Source: B10-G9 sp964627755
Lineage (GTDB): Bacteria > Chloroflexota > Anaerolineae > Anaerolineales > UBA11858
Assembly (NCBI GenBank): GCA_964627755.1
Contig: CAZVIH010000064.1
Coordinates: forward strand, 62,001-126,000
Length of the DNA: 64,000 nucleotides
Direction: 5' to 3'
The position numbers and the translations under genes were made by a program. Shown in pieces: positions 24,910-32,559 of this stretch. Every line of letters begins with the position of its first letter. The first letter of the stretch is position 1. The notes under the pieces are model-generated. The model had not been told where the DNA came from. It searched no databases and worked only from the letters and a program-made list of their open reading frames with translations.

Positions 24910-26310
24910 ATGACTGAAGCCAGTGGAAAGATCATCGAAATTAAAGGCGGCGTGATCGATGTAGAGTTTGATGTGGAAAACTTGCCGAATATTTACGATG
25001 CCCTGGTTGTAGAAATTGAGGATGGAGATGACCTGGTCCTGGAGGTGGAAAACGATCTGGGCGAAGGAGAGGTCCGCTGCGTCGCCATGGGACCAACTCC
25101 GGGTTTGAAACGCGGCATGAAGGTAACCGGGACTGGAGCGCCTATTCGGGTACCTGTTGGAGAGCAAGTCCTGGGCCGGGTTATGAATGTCCTTGGACAA
25201 CCGGTAGATGGCAAGGGCGAGATCGCTTCCAATGATTACTACCCTATCCACCGACTTGCTCCATCTTTCGAAGAACAATCTACGGAAGTGGAAGTATTTG
25301 AAACTGGCATTAAATCAATTGATCTGGTTGCCCCTTTTACAAAAGGAGGCAAGACTGGGGTTTTTGGCGGTGCTGGAGTTGGAAAAACAGTCATCATCAT
25401 GGAACTGATCCGTTCGGTCGCTACCGAACATGAAGGCAACTCGGTATTTGCCGGCGTTGGTGAGCGGACCAGGGAGGGTACTCAGCTATATCGAGAGATG
25501 CTCGAATCTGGAGTTATGAAAGACACGGTGATGGTATACGGCCAAATGAATGAACCTCCCGGAACCCGATTGCGGGTTGCGCTAACAGGACTGGCTATGG
25601 CAGAAAAATTCAGGGATGAAGGTCGGGATGTATTGATGTTCATTGATAATATTTTCCGATTCAGCCTGGCGGGAGCAGAGGTTTCAGCCCTTTTAGGCCG
25701 GATGCCATCGGCAGTTGGATATCAGCCTACCCTGGCAACTGAGATGGGCAACCTCCAGGAACGTATTACGAGCACTAAAACCGGATCGATCACATCCATG
25801 CAGGCTATTTACGTGCCGGCGGATGATTATTCTGATCCGGCACCCGTGGTTACATTCACTCACCTGGATGCTACGATTGCTCTGGAGCGATCGATCGCTG
25901 AGAAAGGGATTTATCCTGCGGTTGACCCGCTGGCCTCTACTTCAAGGATCCTGGATCCTAATATTGTTGGGAAGGAACATTACGAGATCACCCGCCAGGT
26001 GCAGGAAGTGCTTCAGAAATATAAGGATCTGCAGGATATCATTGCCATTTTGGGCATGGACGAACTCTCAGAAGATGATAAGATCGCTGTTTCACGGGCT
26101 CGTAAAATTGAACGTTTCTTCTCCCAGCCGATGTTTGTTGCTGAACAGTTCACAAATCTGCCGGGAAAATATGTACCAATTAGAGAAACCATCCGAGGTT
26201 TTAGCGAAATTCTGGCAGGAAAACACGATCTTTTACCAGAGGATGCGTTCATGCTGGTAGGGACGATCGATGAAGCAGTTGAAAAAGCTGAAAGAATTGA
26301 AGCTAATTAG
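24910..26310 (+). CDS. atpD: F1Fo ATP synthase beta subunit
   Basis: A 466-residue catalytic beta subunit. The P-loop GGAGVGKTVII lies near residues 155-165, followed by GVGERTREG (catalytic Glu), MFIDNIFRFSLAGAEVSALLGRMPSAVGYQPTLA-type segments and HLDATIALERSIAEKGIYPAVDP. ATG 24910-24912 has GGAGGG 5 bases upstream; the in-frame GTG at 24898 overlaps that site and is rejected. Confidence 0.97.
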   Translation: MTEASGKIIEIKGGVIDVEFDVENLPNIYDALVVEIEDGDDLVLEVENDLGEGEVRCVAMGPTPGLKRGMKVTGTGAPIRVPVGEQVLGRVMNVLGQPVDGKGEIASNDYYPIHRLAPSFEEQSTEVEVFETGIKSIDLVAPFTKGGKTGVFGGAGVGKTVIIMELIRSVATEHEGNSVFAGVGERTREGTQLYREMLESGVMKDTVMVYGQMNEPPGTRLRVALTGLAMAEKFRDEGRDVLMFIDNIFRFSLAGAEVSALLGRMPSAVGYQPTLATEMGNLQERITSTKTGSITSMQAIYVPADDYSDPAPVVTFTHLDATIALERSIAEKGIYPAVDPLASTSRILDPNIVGKEHYEITRQVQEVLQKYKDLQDIIAILGMDELSEDDKIAVSRARKIERFFSQPMFVAEQFTNLPGKYVPIRETIRGFSEILAGKHDLLPEDAFMLVGTIDEAVEKAERIEAN

Positions 26311-26327
26311 GATCAGGAGCTTTTGTT

Positions 26328-26777
26328 ATGCCAATCCGGTGTGAAATAGTATCCCAGGACCGCCTGGTCTACGAAGGTGACGCTGACATAGTTGTGGTGC
26401 CTGGATCGCTAGGAGAGATGGGTATTCTTCCAGGACATGCCCCGGTATTATCCTCTCTGAAAATGGGCGTAATACGGGTTAAGACCGGCGAAATCGAAGA
26501 AGTGTTTACTGTAACTGGTGGTTTTATTGAGGTCCAGCCGGATATTGTGACTATTATGGCGGACGCGGCGGAGAATGTGGAAGATATTGACATTGACAGG
26601 GCTGAAAAGGCCATGGAACGCGCCAGTCAGCTGCTGGAAGAATACAGCACTACGGACTCAGAGAATTATATGCGGATCCAGGCAGCATTACGCCGTTCAA
26701 ATTTGCGTTTGAAAGCCGCCGAGCAGCACCGCAAACGCGGACATCGCTCAAGACCCCCCGGAATGGGATCAGCATAA
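26328..26777 (+). CDS. atpC: F1Fo ATP synthase epsilon subunit
   Basis: A 149-residue epsilon subunit. The N-terminal beta-sandwich contains VVPGSLGEMGILPGHAPVLSSLKMG and GGFIEVQPDIVTIMADAAE. The C-terminal helical hairpin ends in an Arg/Lys-rich tail (RSNLRLKAAEQHRKRGHRSRP) somewhat longer than usual. It lies 17 bp after atpD and 10 bp before the MreB-like gene, so all five genes probably share a transcript. Confidence 0.94.
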   Translation: MPIRCEIVSQDRLVYEGDADIVVVPGSLGEMGILPGHAPVLSSLKMGVIRVKTGEIEEVFTVTGGFIEVQPDIVTIMADAAENVEDIDIDRAEKAMERASQLLEEYSTTDSENYMRIQAALRRSNLRLKAAEQHRKRGHRSRPPGMGSA

Positions 26778-26787
26778 CAGGAAACTT

Positions 26788-27798
26788 ATGGCATTTTTAT
26801 CGCAGGATTTTGGGATTGATCTAGGCACGTATTACACCATGATCGCTGAAGAAGGTGTCTTGCTCGAACGCTGGCCTACCGTGGCAGCTATTGCTATTGA
26901 TGAACAGAAGATCGTAGAATTCGGCCAGGCTGCCAAGGATATGTTTGGACGTGTACCAGACTCTCTTGAAATATCACAACCCTTAAAACACGGTGTTATC
27001 GCTGAGTTTGAAGTCACTATGTTGTTATTAGACCGGATGATCAAAAAAGTAACTGGTCCGGTCCGTTTAGTTCGTCCCCGGATCATGGTGACAGTGCCAT
27101 ATGGAGTGACAAGCGTGGAAAGCAGGGCAATTCAGGAAGCGGTCCTCGAGGCCGGAGCCCGTGAGGTTTTCTTAATTCCACAGCCACTGGCGGCTGCTAT
27201 TGGCATGGATTTACCCATCAACACACCTACTGGCAATATGATCCTCAATATGGGCGGCGGAGCAACCCAGGCAGCTGTCCTTGCGATGTATGGGATTGTT
27301 TCTGCTGGAACATTGAGGAAAGGTGGCGCAGACTTGGACGACGCCATTTCAACATATGTAAGACGAAAATATGGCCTGGTAATCGCACAACCAACGGCTG
27401 AAAGGATCAAACTGGAAATTGGCGCAGCGGTATCCATGGAAGAAAAATCGGGAATCGAGGTTCAGGGTCAGGATCAAGTTACAGGTCTTCCCCAGCCGCT
27501 AACATTAACAACGGGAGAGATCGTTGAGGCTTTACAGGATCCTCTCAAGGAAATCATTGAAACTGCTCGAAAAGTTCTCGAAAAAACTCCACCGGAACTC
27601 GTAGCAGATATCATTGACCGGGGTATTGCTCTCAGCGGGGGTTCAGCTCTGCTTCCCGGGATGGAAAGACTATTAACCAAAGAATTAGGTGTGCCTACAT
27701 ACCTGGTCGATAATCCCACAACCTGTGTTGTTGAAGGTGCATCCAGAGCTTTTGCTCCAGGCATTTTCCCGAAAATTAGGCGGAACCTTATTTCTTGA
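26788..27798 (+). CDS. MreB-like actin homologue with altered nucleotide-site residues
   Basis: A 336-residue MreB/Hsp70-actin-fold protein of normal MreB length. The first phosphate loop is kept (GIDLGTYYT, residues 9-17). The EEP segment of MreB (EEPMAAAIG) reads IPQPLAAAIG (130-139). The second phosphate loop, DIGGGTTE in MreB, reads NMGGGATQ (154-161). The C-terminal adenosine motif is LSGGSALLPGMERLL. MreB forms membrane-bound filaments directing cell-wall growth; this copy probably binds but may not hydrolyse nucleotide (inference). It follows atpC by 10 bp, not the usual mreC/mreD. A second, canonical MreB elsewhere in the genome would be expected. Confidence 0.85.
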   Translation: MAFLSQDFGIDLGTYYTMIAEEGVLLERWPTVAAIAIDEQKIVEFGQAAKDMFGRVPDSLEISQPLKHGVIAEFEVTMLLLDRMIKKVTGPVRLVRPRIMVTVPYGVTSVESRAIQEAVLEAGAREVFLIPQPLAAAIGMDLPINTPTGNMILNMGGGATQAAVLAMYGIVSAGTLRKGGADLDDAISTYVRRKYGLVIAQPTAERIKLEIGAAVSMEEKSGIEVQGQDQVTGLPQPLTLTTGEIVEALQDPLKEIIETARKVLEKTPPELVADIIDRGIALSGGSALLPGMERLLTKELGVPTYLVDNPTTCVVEGASRAFAPGIFPKIRRNLIS

Positions 27799-27816
27799 GT
27801 TAAGCTACAGCTTAAA

Positions 27817-27857
27817 AGAATAAAACCTGTAACCGGATATTGGTTACAGGTTTCCTA
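27817..27857. terminator. Bidirectional hairpin terminator
   Basis: A 12-bp perfect stem, AAACCTGTAACC (27823-27834) with GGTTACAGGTTT (27842-27853). It has an AT-rich left flank (T-rich on the minus strand) and CCTATTT on the right. It sits between the converging mreB-like and rex genes. Confidence 0.8.
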
Positions 27858-27877
27858 TTTATAAAGCATGAATTAAT

Positions 27878-28495
27878 TTACTTCAGGAAATAACTGAGTT
27901 TTTGAAGGTGGACCGCAGGATCGATATGTTCGATTTGCACACCATCTGGTGTTTTGATATAGATAGGGGCATAGTTCAGAATTGCAGTAATGCCAACAAC
28001 AACCAGATCATCGATCACATCCTGAGCGAATTCAGCGGGAATAGCAAGAACTGCGATCTGAATACGGTTTTCCGCCACATAATCGCACATTTCCCGGAGA
28101 TCTTTGACAACCAGATTACCGATTTTTCGGCCAATCTTCTGGGGATCGATATCAAAGATTGCAGCAACCCGGAAGCCCCGATTAAAAAAACCCTTGTATC
28201 TGGCCAGGCCACTGCCTAAATCTCCTGCGCCAATCACGATCATATCCCAGACATTATCAGTGTTCAGGATCTGATTCAATTTACAGGTAAGAAATTCGAT
28301 CTCGTACCCTTTGCCACGTTTACCCAGTTCTCCAAAATGGGAAAGATCTTTCCGGATCTGGGCTGCAGAAATGTCCAAAAGTTTCCCCAGCTCCCGGGAA
28401 GATGCAAAATTGTAACCATCTTTCTTTAACCTGTTTAAAGCTCTCAGATAAAGAGGAAGCCGACCAATAATAATACGGGGGATTTGATGAACCAT
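27878..28495 (-). CDS. rex: Redox-sensing transcriptional repressor Rex
   Basis: A 205-residue Rex. The N-terminal winged helix (residues 1-75) has ASSRELGKLLDISAAQIRKDLSHFGELGKRGKGY. The Rossmann NAD(H) domain starts with VIGAGDLGSGLA (GxGxxG at about 89-94), followed by AAIFDIDPQKIG. The C-terminal domain-swap helix is at the end. Rex senses the NADH/NAD ratio and represses fermentation, hydrogenase and respiration genes when NADH is low. ATG 28493-28495 with CCGGGA upstream is preferred to an earlier TTG. A Rex-type palindrome lies 44 bp upstream, suggesting autoregulation. Confidence 0.96.
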   Translation of the reverse strand: MVHQIPRIIIGRLPLYLRALNRLKKDGYNFASSRELGKLLDISAAQIRKDLSHFGELGKRGKGYEIEFLTCKLNQILNTDNVWDMIVIGAGDLGSGLARYKGFFNRGFRVAAIFDIDPQKIGRKIGNLVVKDLREMCDYVAENRIQIAVLAIPAEFAQDVIDDLVVVGITAILNYAPIYIKTPDGVQIEHIDPAVHLQKLSYFLK

Positions 28496-28538
28496 ATTTT
28501 TCCCGGAATAATACAAATAATAGGATGATTTGAGGAGC

Positions 28539-28556
28539 TTGTGAGAATTTTTACAA
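28539..28556 (-). promoter_or_regulatory. Candidate Rex operator (autoregulation)
   Basis: The plus strand reads TTGTGAGAATTTTTACAA, an 18-bp inverted repeat with 7 of 9 base pairs. It matches 11 of 12 fixed positions of the Rex consensus TTGTGA-N6-TCACAA. It lies between the divergent rex and obg genes, close to the rex start. Confidence 0.7.
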
Positions 28557-28587
28557 TTTTACCATAATAGAACACGTAAATTGAGAA

Positions 28588-28596
28588 TGGTATAAT
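28588..28596 (+). promoter_or_regulatory. Extended -10 promoter before obg
   Basis: TGG followed by perfect TATAAT (28591-28596). The leader to the obg start would be about 115 nt. The -35 region is weak. Confidence 0.55.
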
Positions 28597-28716
28597 TGCC
28601 TGGAAAAGATACTTTTTTCAGTCTGGAACCAGGTCTGATATGGGGAAAAAACCTCTTGCCAGCGGATCTTAGCCGAAAGGACACATCCAGTATACGTATC
28701 GAGGATATAGCTATTT

Positions 28717-29994
28717 ATGTATTTTGATGAAGTAGTGATAGAAGTCTCCGGTGGGAAAGGTGGCGATGGAGTCATCCAGTTCCGCCGTGAAAAATATGTA
28801 CCTCGAGGTGGTCCCGATGGCGGTGATGGTGGACACGGGGGAGCTGTTATCTTGCAGGTGGATCCACACGAGAATACCCTTTCGGAATTTCGGCATCAAA
28901 GGGAATTTAAAGCCCAGGACGGTTTCAAAGGTAAAGGAAAGAACCAGACCGGGGCATCCGGGGAAGATCTGATTATCAAAGTCCCACCTGGGACAATGGT
29001 GTTCGATCAAGAGCAGGATTCTTTCCTGAGTGATTTGGTTGAAGTTGGGCAAGAGCTTGTTATTTGTAAGGGTGGTCGTGGGGGACGAGGTAATACGCGG
29101 TTCAAAACTTCAAAGAATAAAGCTCCCAGGATAGCAGAAAAAGGCGAGCCCCCCGAACAGAGAACTATAAGACTTGAATTGAAATTGATTGCTGATGTTG
29201 GTATTATCGGGGTTCCCAACGCAGGTAAATCCACCTTACTATCAGTGGTCAGCAACGCCAAACCAAAAATTGCTCCCTATCCGTTTACAACCCTTCAGCC
29301 GAACCTTGGTGTTGTGGAACTGGATGATGAGGTCCAGTTAATATTGGCTGATATTCCAGGATTGATCGAAGGCGCCCACCGGGGAGAGGGATTGGGGCAT
29401 GATTTTCTGAAACATATTCAACGTACAAGGGTTTTAATCCATGTGCTGGATGGGCTTTCGGATGAACCCTTCCTGGATTTAGCCCAGATCAACTCTGAAC
29501 TTGCTTTGTTTGATCCAGCCCTGGGAGATAAACCGCAGGTTGTAGTCTTGAACAAAATGGATCTACCGGAAGTGAAGGAAAAATGGGAGAAGCTGAAACA
29601 ACAGCTTAGTAAAAAAGGATACAAGGATATCTATGCAATCTCGGCTATCACCAACCAGGGAATTAAACCTATCCTGTACAGAGCTGCGCAATTACTTAAA
29701 GAGACTCCTGAATATGAATATCGAGTGAGTAGCGATGATGATAATATGCCAGTCTACAGATATGACAGCGACCCTCAGGAATATTTCATCCTGAAAACGG
29801 ACAGGGGTTGGAGAATATCTGGTAAGGCCCTGGAACGCGCAGCGGCAATGACGTACTGGGAACATTTCCAATCGATCCGAAGGTTCCATAGAATTCTGGA
29901 AACAATGGGTGTTGATCGGGCATTAAGGAACGCTGGTGTTGTCCCGGGTGATACAGTGATGATCGGTGATCATGAATTGGAGTGGGAAGAGTGA
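28717..29994 (+). CDS. obg: Obg-family GTPase (ObgE/CgtA)
   Basis: A 425-residue Obg GTPase. The Gly-rich N-terminal Obg fold (GGKGGDGVIQFRREKYVPRGGPDGGDGGHGG-type) spans residues 1-158. The G domain has G1 GVPNAGKST, G3 DIPG, NKMD and SAI. A C-terminal OCT domain (about 330-425) has VYRYDSDPQEYFILKTDRGWRI and GDTVMIGDHELEW. It acts in 50S ribosome assembly and stress control. Its last 4 bases overlap the nadD start (GTGA). Confidence 0.96.
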   Translation: MYFDEVVIEVSGGKGGDGVIQFRREKYVPRGGPDGGDGGHGGAVILQVDPHENTLSEFRHQREFKAQDGFKGKGKNQTGASGEDLIIKVPPGTMVFDQEQDSFLSDLVEVGQELVICKGGRGGRGNTRFKTSKNKAPRIAEKGEPPEQRTIRLELKLIADVGIIGVPNAGKSTLLSVVSNAKPKIAPYPFTTLQPNLGVVELDDEVQLILADIPGLIEGAHRGEGLGHDFLKHIQRTRVLIHVLDGLSDEPFLDLAQINSELALFDPALGDKPQVVVLNKMDLPEVKEKWEKLKQQLSKKGYKDIYAISAITNQGIKPILYRAAQLLKETPEYEYRVSSDDDNMPVYRYDSDPQEYFILKTDRGWRISGKALERAAAMTYWEHFQSIRRFHRILETMGVDRALRNAGVVPGDTVMIGDHELEWEE

Positions 29995-30620
29995 AAAAAT
30001 ACCGGATCGGTTATTTTGGGGGAACTTTTGACCCGCCTCATCTGGGACATATCATCCTTGCAGCAGAATCCAAACATTACCTGGGCCTTGATAAGTTCAG
30101 ATGGATCATTACTCCTGAACCTCCCCATAAAAAAGACCGGATCATCACTCCGGTTAGTAATCGACTGGAGATGCTTAAACTGGTAATAGCTGACCAGGGA
30201 CTGTTTGAGATCTCTGAGGTTGATCTTCAGCGGGTACCTCCCCATTACGCAGCAGATACAGTGGAAATCCTGAAAAATGAACACCCCTCAGAAGAGTTGG
30301 TATACATTATTGGAGAGGACTCATTAAAGGATTTGCCCAATTGGTATGAAACTTCCCGGTTTTTAGCTACCATCGATCAACTGGCTGTAGCTCCCAGACC
30401 GGAAGTGACCACTGATCTGGGGCAATTGGAACATCTGCTCCCAGATTTGTCAGATAAAATAGTATTCATCCCGAATGTTATGATTGAAATATCTTCTAGT
30501 GTGATCAGGAAGAGAGTAAGGGAGGGAGCTCCCTTTGAACATTTTTTGATCGATAGTGTGGCTGAATATATAAAAATGAACCGGCTTTATCTTGCTGAGA
30601 ACGAAATTGAAAGTAGCTGA
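29991..30620 (+). CDS. nadD: Nicotinate-nucleotide adenylyltransferase
   Basis: A 209-residue NadD making nicotinate adenine dinucleotide from NaMN and ATP in NAD synthesis. The nucleotidyltransferase motif GGTFDPPHLGHI is at the N-terminus, IIGEDSLKDLPNWY in the middle and EISSSVIRKR at the end. I choose GTG 29991-29993, overlapping the obg stop with GGAG 8 bases upstream; GTG 29982 is in frame but would overlap that site. The obg-nadD pairing is widespread in bacteria. Confidence 0.95.
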   Translation: MKKYRIGYFGGTFDPPHLGHIILAAESKHYLGLDKFRWIITPEPPHKKDRIITPVSNRLEMLKLVIADQGLFEISEVDLQRVPPHYAADTVEILKNEHPSEELVYIIGEDSLKDLPNWYETSRFLATIDQLAVAPRPEVTTDLGQLEHLLPDLSDKIVFIPNVMIEISSSVIRKRVREGAPFEHFLIDSVAEYIKMNRLYLAENEIESS

Positions 30621-30643
30621 AGGTTCTATTCTGAAGAGGTGAT

Positions 30644-31489
30644 ATGGCATTTCAAACCATCCTGTCCGCTGGGGACTTGAAAAAGAATTTGGATAATCCT
30701 GATTGGGCGATCATGGATTGCCGTTTTGATCTTCAGGAACCGGAGCTGGGATACCAGGAATACTTGGCCGGGCATATTCCCGGATCGCTGTATATTAATC
30801 TGGACCGGGACCTTTCTGGTGAAATCATTCCCGGAAAAACAGGACGACATCCGCTGCCTGATATTAATGTTTTTTGTGAACGGTTATCATCCTGGGGAAT
30901 TGATAACTCAATCCAGGTGGTTGTTTATGATAATAATAACGGTGGATTAGCTGCCAGATTATGGTGGCTGCTGCGCTGGTTAGGTCATAATAAAGTTGCT
31001 GTTTTAAACGGTGGATGGCCTGCTTGGGATATTGAGAAATTCCCGGTTGAAACAAAGGAGTCCACCAGAGCGCCGAGAGAATTCACTCCGACAGAAAACC
31101 CCCAATTTATCGTCGACGCAGAATTTGTTGAGAAGATCAGATTAGATCCAGATTACTTGCTTGTGGATTCCAGAGCGGCTGAACGATATTGGGGCATTAA
31201 CGAAACCACAGATCCAATAGCAGGCCATATCCCGGGTGCTGTGACTGCTCCCTTTGCAGGTAATCTGGATGATCAGGGATTCTTCCTAAAAACTAAGCAA
31301 TTAAAGGAACGATTTGAGATTTTACTGGAAGGTATTCCTGCCGAGAATGTTGTCTTTTATTGCGGTTCAGGAGTAACAGCAAGCCACAATATTGTTGCCA
31401 TGATTGAAGCTGGATACGAAATGCCGAAACTTTATGCCGGCTCATGGAGTGAATGGATCACTGACCCCACCCGGCCGATAGGGCCGTAA
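30644..31489 (+). CDS. Two-domain sulfurtransferase (3-mercaptopyruvate/thiosulfate type)
   Basis: A 281-residue protein with tandem rhodanese domains. The N-terminal domain (about 5-130) is inactive; the C-terminal domain carries the active-site loop CGSGVTA with Cys240. That loop sequence is the 3-mercaptopyruvate sulfurtransferase type; thiosulfate sulfurtransferases usually have CRKGVTA. The first domain shows GHIPGSLYINLDRDLSG and the second GHIPGAVTAPFAGN. It is cytoplasmic, 23 bp after nadD and 15 bp before the nitrilase-family gene. Confidence 0.93.
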   Translation: MAFQTILSAGDLKKNLDNPDWAIMDCRFDLQEPELGYQEYLAGHIPGSLYINLDRDLSGEIIPGKTGRHPLPDINVFCERLSSWGIDNSIQVVVYDNNNGGLAARLWWLLRWLGHNKVAVLNGGWPAWDIEKFPVETKESTRAPREFTPTENPQFIVDAEFVEKIRLDPDYLLVDSRAAERYWGINETTDPIAGHIPGAVTAPFAGNLDDQGFFLKTKQLKERFEILLEGIPAENVVFYCGSGVTASHNIVAMIEAGYEMPKLYAGSWSEWITDPTRPIGP

Positions 31490-31504
31490 AAGAACAGGAA
31501 GTTA

Positions 31505-32284
31505 ATGAACATTTCCATTGCTTTAGCTCAATTAGATCTAAAATGGGGAGAGCCTGAGGGTAATTTTATTAAGTCTCAGAAAGCGGTTTATCAGGCAGCT
31601 CAGCAAGGGGCAGAAATCGTCCTTTTGCCTGAATTATGGGCTAGTGGATTTGATCTCGATCAAACCAAGATCTACGCCAGCCCCCTTGATGAGGGTTGGT
31701 TCAAGCGCATGCGTGCGTTGGCTGTGGAAAATGAAATCGCACTGGGAGGATCGCTGATCGAGGAAAATCAGGGGAAATATTACAATACTTTTGTTCTTTA
31801 TGATAAAGATGGCAACCTGATTGGATCATATCGAAAAATCCATTTATTTCAAAAACTCCAGGAACATATCCATTTCGTTGGGGGAAATCAGGTTGTGGTG
31901 GTTGATTCTCCCTGGGGAAAATTTGGATTGGCAATTTGTTATGATTTAAGATTCCCGGAAGTCTTCAGAAGCTGCGCAGTTCAGGGTGCAGAATTGATCC
32001 TGCTTGTCGCGGAATGGCCCAAACGCAGGATCGAACACTGGAAGATCCTCCTGCAGGCTAGAGCGATAGAAAACCAATGTTTTATTGCAGCTGTAAATAA
32101 AGTCGGTACAAGTATGGGAGTAGCGTTAGGAGGAAAAAGTGCTGTAGTCAATCCTATGGGTGAACTCTTGGTACTGGGTGGTGAGAATGAGCAGCTGCTT
32201 CAAACCGAAATCGATCTTGGTAAAGTATCTGAAACAAGGCATTGGATGCCTGTTTTTGAGGATCGCAGGCCTGATGTTTACTGA
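31505..32284 (+). CDS. Carbon-nitrogen hydrolase (nitrilase superfamily)
   Basis: A 259-residue nitrilase-superfamily amidase with an intact Glu-Lys-Cys triad: Glu43 (LLPELW), Lys111 (RKIHLF) and Cys145 (AICYDLRFPE). The context around the Cys resembles the omega-amidase/Nit2 branch, which hydrolyses alpha-keto acid amides, but substrate assignment within the superfamily is unreliable. It is the last gene of the obg-nadD-sulfurtransferase run. A 37-codon open frame overlaps its end. Confidence 0.9.
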   Translation: MNISIALAQLDLKWGEPEGNFIKSQKAVYQAAQQGAEIVLLPELWASGFDLDQTKIYASPLDEGWFKRMRALAVENEIALGGSLIEENQGKYYNTFVLYDKDGNLIGSYRKIHLFQKLQEHIHFVGGNQVVVVDSPWGKFGLAICYDLRFPEVFRSCAVQGAELILLVAEWPKRRIEHWKILLQARAIENQCFIAAVNKVGTSMGVALGGKSAVVNPMGELLVLGGENEQLLQTEIDLGKVSETRHWMPVFEDRRPDVY

Positions 32285-32387
32285 TCTTTCCGTATTGGAG
32301 GAAATTTCCAACCGTGCTCTTCAAGCCATTCTTAATAGTAAATCCCAGATAATAGAGAATTGGGAATCTGCTTTGAAGCAATATTAG
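32274..32387 (+). pseudogene. Short open frame resembling the start of a DegS-type sensor kinase
   Basis: ATG 32274 opens 37 codons (overlapping the nitrilase end by 11 bp). The product contains ISNRALQAILNSKSQIIENWESAL, reminiscent of the helical N-terminus of DegS-like histidine kinases (RALQAxxxSKxxIxExxE pattern). No kinase continues downstream. It could be a remnant, a tiny independent protein, or chance. There is no good ribosome binding site. Confidence 0.25.
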
Positions 32388-32396
32388 AGGGTCTCC

Positions 32397-32414
32397 TTGT
32401 TACAGAATTCACAA
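32397..32414 (+). promoter_or_regulatory. Candidate Rex operator overlapping the acetate-CoA ligase promoter
   Basis: TTGTTACAGAATTCACAA matches TTGT(T/G)A-N6-TCACAA at all fixed positions of the Rex consensus. Its right arm contains the -35 TTCACA (32408-32413), followed by an 18-bp spacer and a perfect TATAAT (32432-32437). Binding here would block RNA polymerase. A second possible promoter, TTGTGG-N18-TATAAT, ends at 32480. Confidence 0.65.
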
Positions 32415-32559
32415 AAAAAAATAAATTGGAGTATAATTTCCCGCGGTGTCTTGTGGGTATGAAGATCTTGCTTTTATAATGAAGTAATAGCATGAATTTT
32501 ATCAAACCTATAGACCTGATTATTTGAGATTATAAATTTGTAAACATCAGGAAGTGTAT

